Assembly (NCBI GenBank): GCA_026261815.1
Contig: JAMPIT010000575.1
Location: forward strand, 40,029,501-40,093,500
From: Monarcha castaneiventris obscurior
Lineage: Eukaryota > Chordata > Aves > Passeriformes > Monarchidae
Direction: 5' to 3'
DNA length: 64,000 nucleotides
Of the stretch, positions 62,401-64,000 are shown piece by piece; position 1 is the first letter of the stretch, and each line of letters starts with the position of its first letter. The notes under the pieces were generated by a model, which was not told where the DNA came from, did no database searches, and saw only the letters and a program-made list of their open reading frames with translations. The position numbers were made by a program, and so were the translations under genes.

Positions 62401-64000
62401 TAATATGAATAAAAAAACCAACAACAACAAAACCCAAAAAACCTCCACAAACAAACAAACAAAAAAACCCAACCAAACAACAAAACAAACAAACAAGCAA
62501 ACAAACAAAAGAAACTAACACCAAAATATTATAAAAAATTAATTTAGATATTGAAAGTCCTGGTTGCTCACCAGGAGGAACCTGACAAGGAAAGGTTCCA
62601 CTGCAGAATAAAATTTTATATGCTTAGCAATAAATTGAGTGTTCATAAAATAACTCTGAAATTGTTTAATTTAGCTGCTAAAGCTTGTCCTTTATTAAAT
62701 TTTCTTTACAATATTTTGAACAATTACTAAAATTTGAAAAGACTTATCTTCCCTTGGGGTGATAATCAATCCTACAGGATGCCTTGCTGTTTACATTAGC
62801 TTAATATCATTTCACTTTCATTTGTCCTATAATAAATTCCACTGACATTTCATTGTAAAAGTGTCTATGGTATGGTTTTTATCAAATATTAACTTAATTT
62901 TTTAAATTAAATTTAAGCCTATTTATAAATAGTATTGTCAAAAAGACTTTGGACTGACCAAATTAATTCTTTATTGAAAGCAAGCAGGGACATGAACTCA
63001 GTCGAGGTTATTTATATTCTGTATAACCACTGTCTGTAATAATTGTGGCCTATTAGTTAACTTTGTATGTAAGTATTCATTAGGGAGGTCTCTAAAGCTC
63101 TTTTTAAAAATTTGCAGCCAAGCTACTTCCACTGTTCATTATGAACTTTGTAATATCTAAGTCTTTGATTTTCTAAAGCCTCTAATTCTCCATGGACTGA
63201 GTATTACAGGTCTGATACTCATGGGAGCAAGGGAGACGGACTGAATTGCTGTCTGAACCAATTCCATTCATATCTTCGAAGCCTGATTGCAGTAGAGGTT
63301 GTGCAGGGAGGGAGAGAAACTTTGGTATTGTTTAGAAGGCTTTAAAGTGTACAAGTACTTCAAACAGTATCTTCAGTTAGATCTCTCTCTTCTTCCAGGA
63401 CCATAACAAGCCTTTTATAGAAAGCCTAGTCAGTGGTACTTTGCTTGTTGCATTTAGTGATTTACAGGTTTGCCACCTTAAGTAAGGAATATTATTAGCA
63501 GCTTCATTGCACCTTATGCCAACATCCTCCACTTAATAAATGTGAGGAAAAGTATTTCCTAATAATACTAAGTAAAACAACGTAAGTATATTTGTTTTTC
63601 ATAGTGTATGCTCTTCTCTTTCTTTCTATTTGGATGTATGGGTGGGAACGGCTCAATTTCTAATTCTTCTCAGTTCCTACTCTTCCAAGTCTATCTAGAA
63701 TATCAGAATTTCTTATTACTGGTATTATTTCTCCATTACCTGTGAGCATGTTCCTTTTTTGAAAGGAAAAGGAGAATTAAATAATTTGAGATTTTCTCTA
63801 ATATATATTAATATACACATTGATATAGGAGAAAATATTACAGATAAAACTTTTATTTTTGTGACAAGTCACATCCTTTGAGAAGTAAAGTCACTGTAGA
63901 GACAAAGACTTGTTACACTGCTTTGGGAGAGGATGTGGATTTAAGCAATCATCTCTTTCATGTTGCAACATAAATGGATAAATATGCATATGATGGAAAA
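59461..64000. other. Unique AT-rich DNA, no gene recognised
   Basis: No gene or transposon identified. A CAAA-rich tract is at 62407-62513. The stretch around 60060-60600 has lower AT content and a less repetitive texture and may be a conserved non-coding element. ORFs (up to 102 codons, minus strand 60290-60598) show no recognised domain. Confidence 0.6.
62407..62513. repeat. CAAA/CCAAA-rich low-complexity tract
   Basis: About 107 bases of imperfect CAAA, CAAAA and CCCAAA units with virtually no T and a single G near the end. The minus-strand reading (Cys, Leu, Phe, Val-rich) produces a false membrane-protein-like ORF. Confidence 0.92.

Noticed and set aside
62407..62513. Repeated short units considered as a CRISPR-like array
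   Set aside because: There are no unique spacers of constant length; it is a simple-sequence tract in a vertebrate genome.
62333..62524. Minus-strand ORF resembling a small membrane protein
   Set aside because: It translates the CAAA-rich tract on the opposite strand.

Overview
The window looks like AT-rich, non-coding nuclear DNA from a bird, most likely a neoavian and possibly a passerine. The evidence is the repeat content. There are many truncated CR1 LINEs, one with the octamer tail (ATTCTGTG/ATTCTATG) typical of avian CR1. There are also four solo LTRs of two avian endogenous retrovirus types, one starting TGTCCTGG and one reading TGTGGTG...CA on the plus strand. I found no bacterial or organellar signature, no rRNA or tRNA, no CRISPR array, and no open reading frame that I recognise as a host gene. 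All the ORFs are short, and the longest ones lie inside LTRs or LINEs.

Layout. 1-9.7 kb: unique AT-rich DNA. 9.7-10.6 kb: an internally deleted CR1 (minus strand) that keeps an ORF2 linker fragment. 11.0-11.6 kb: solo LTR, type A (minus). 16.2-16.8 kb: a very old CR1 remnant (minus). 17.8-18.7 kb: solo LTR, type B (minus), with a perfect 5-bp target duplication and an internal 9-bp minisatellite. 19.1-19.5 kb: another old CR1 (plus). 22.0-22.5 kb: CR1 (minus). 28.3-28.8 kb: CR1 (plus). 36.6-37.6 kb: a longer type B LTR (minus) with a degenerate internal tandem array. 39.5-40.0 kb: type A LTR (plus). 45.5 kb: short CR1 tail (minus). 46.9-47.3 kb: CR1 (plus). 59.2-59.5 kb: a short CR1 with 3' tails facing outward at both ends. 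The rest is unique sequence with simple repeats.

This is a gene desert or a large intron. No genes act together here. The unique intervals hold several stretches that look like conserved regulatory elements, such as a homeodomain-core cluster near 8.75 kb, and one intron-exon-like pattern near 32.75 kb. These are judgements from reading the sequence alone and need alignment to other birds. I did not find an undescribed biological system. The most unusual structures are the two-tailed CR1 at 59.2 kb, the RT-deleted CR1 at 9.7 kb and the internal tandem arrays of the type B LTRs.
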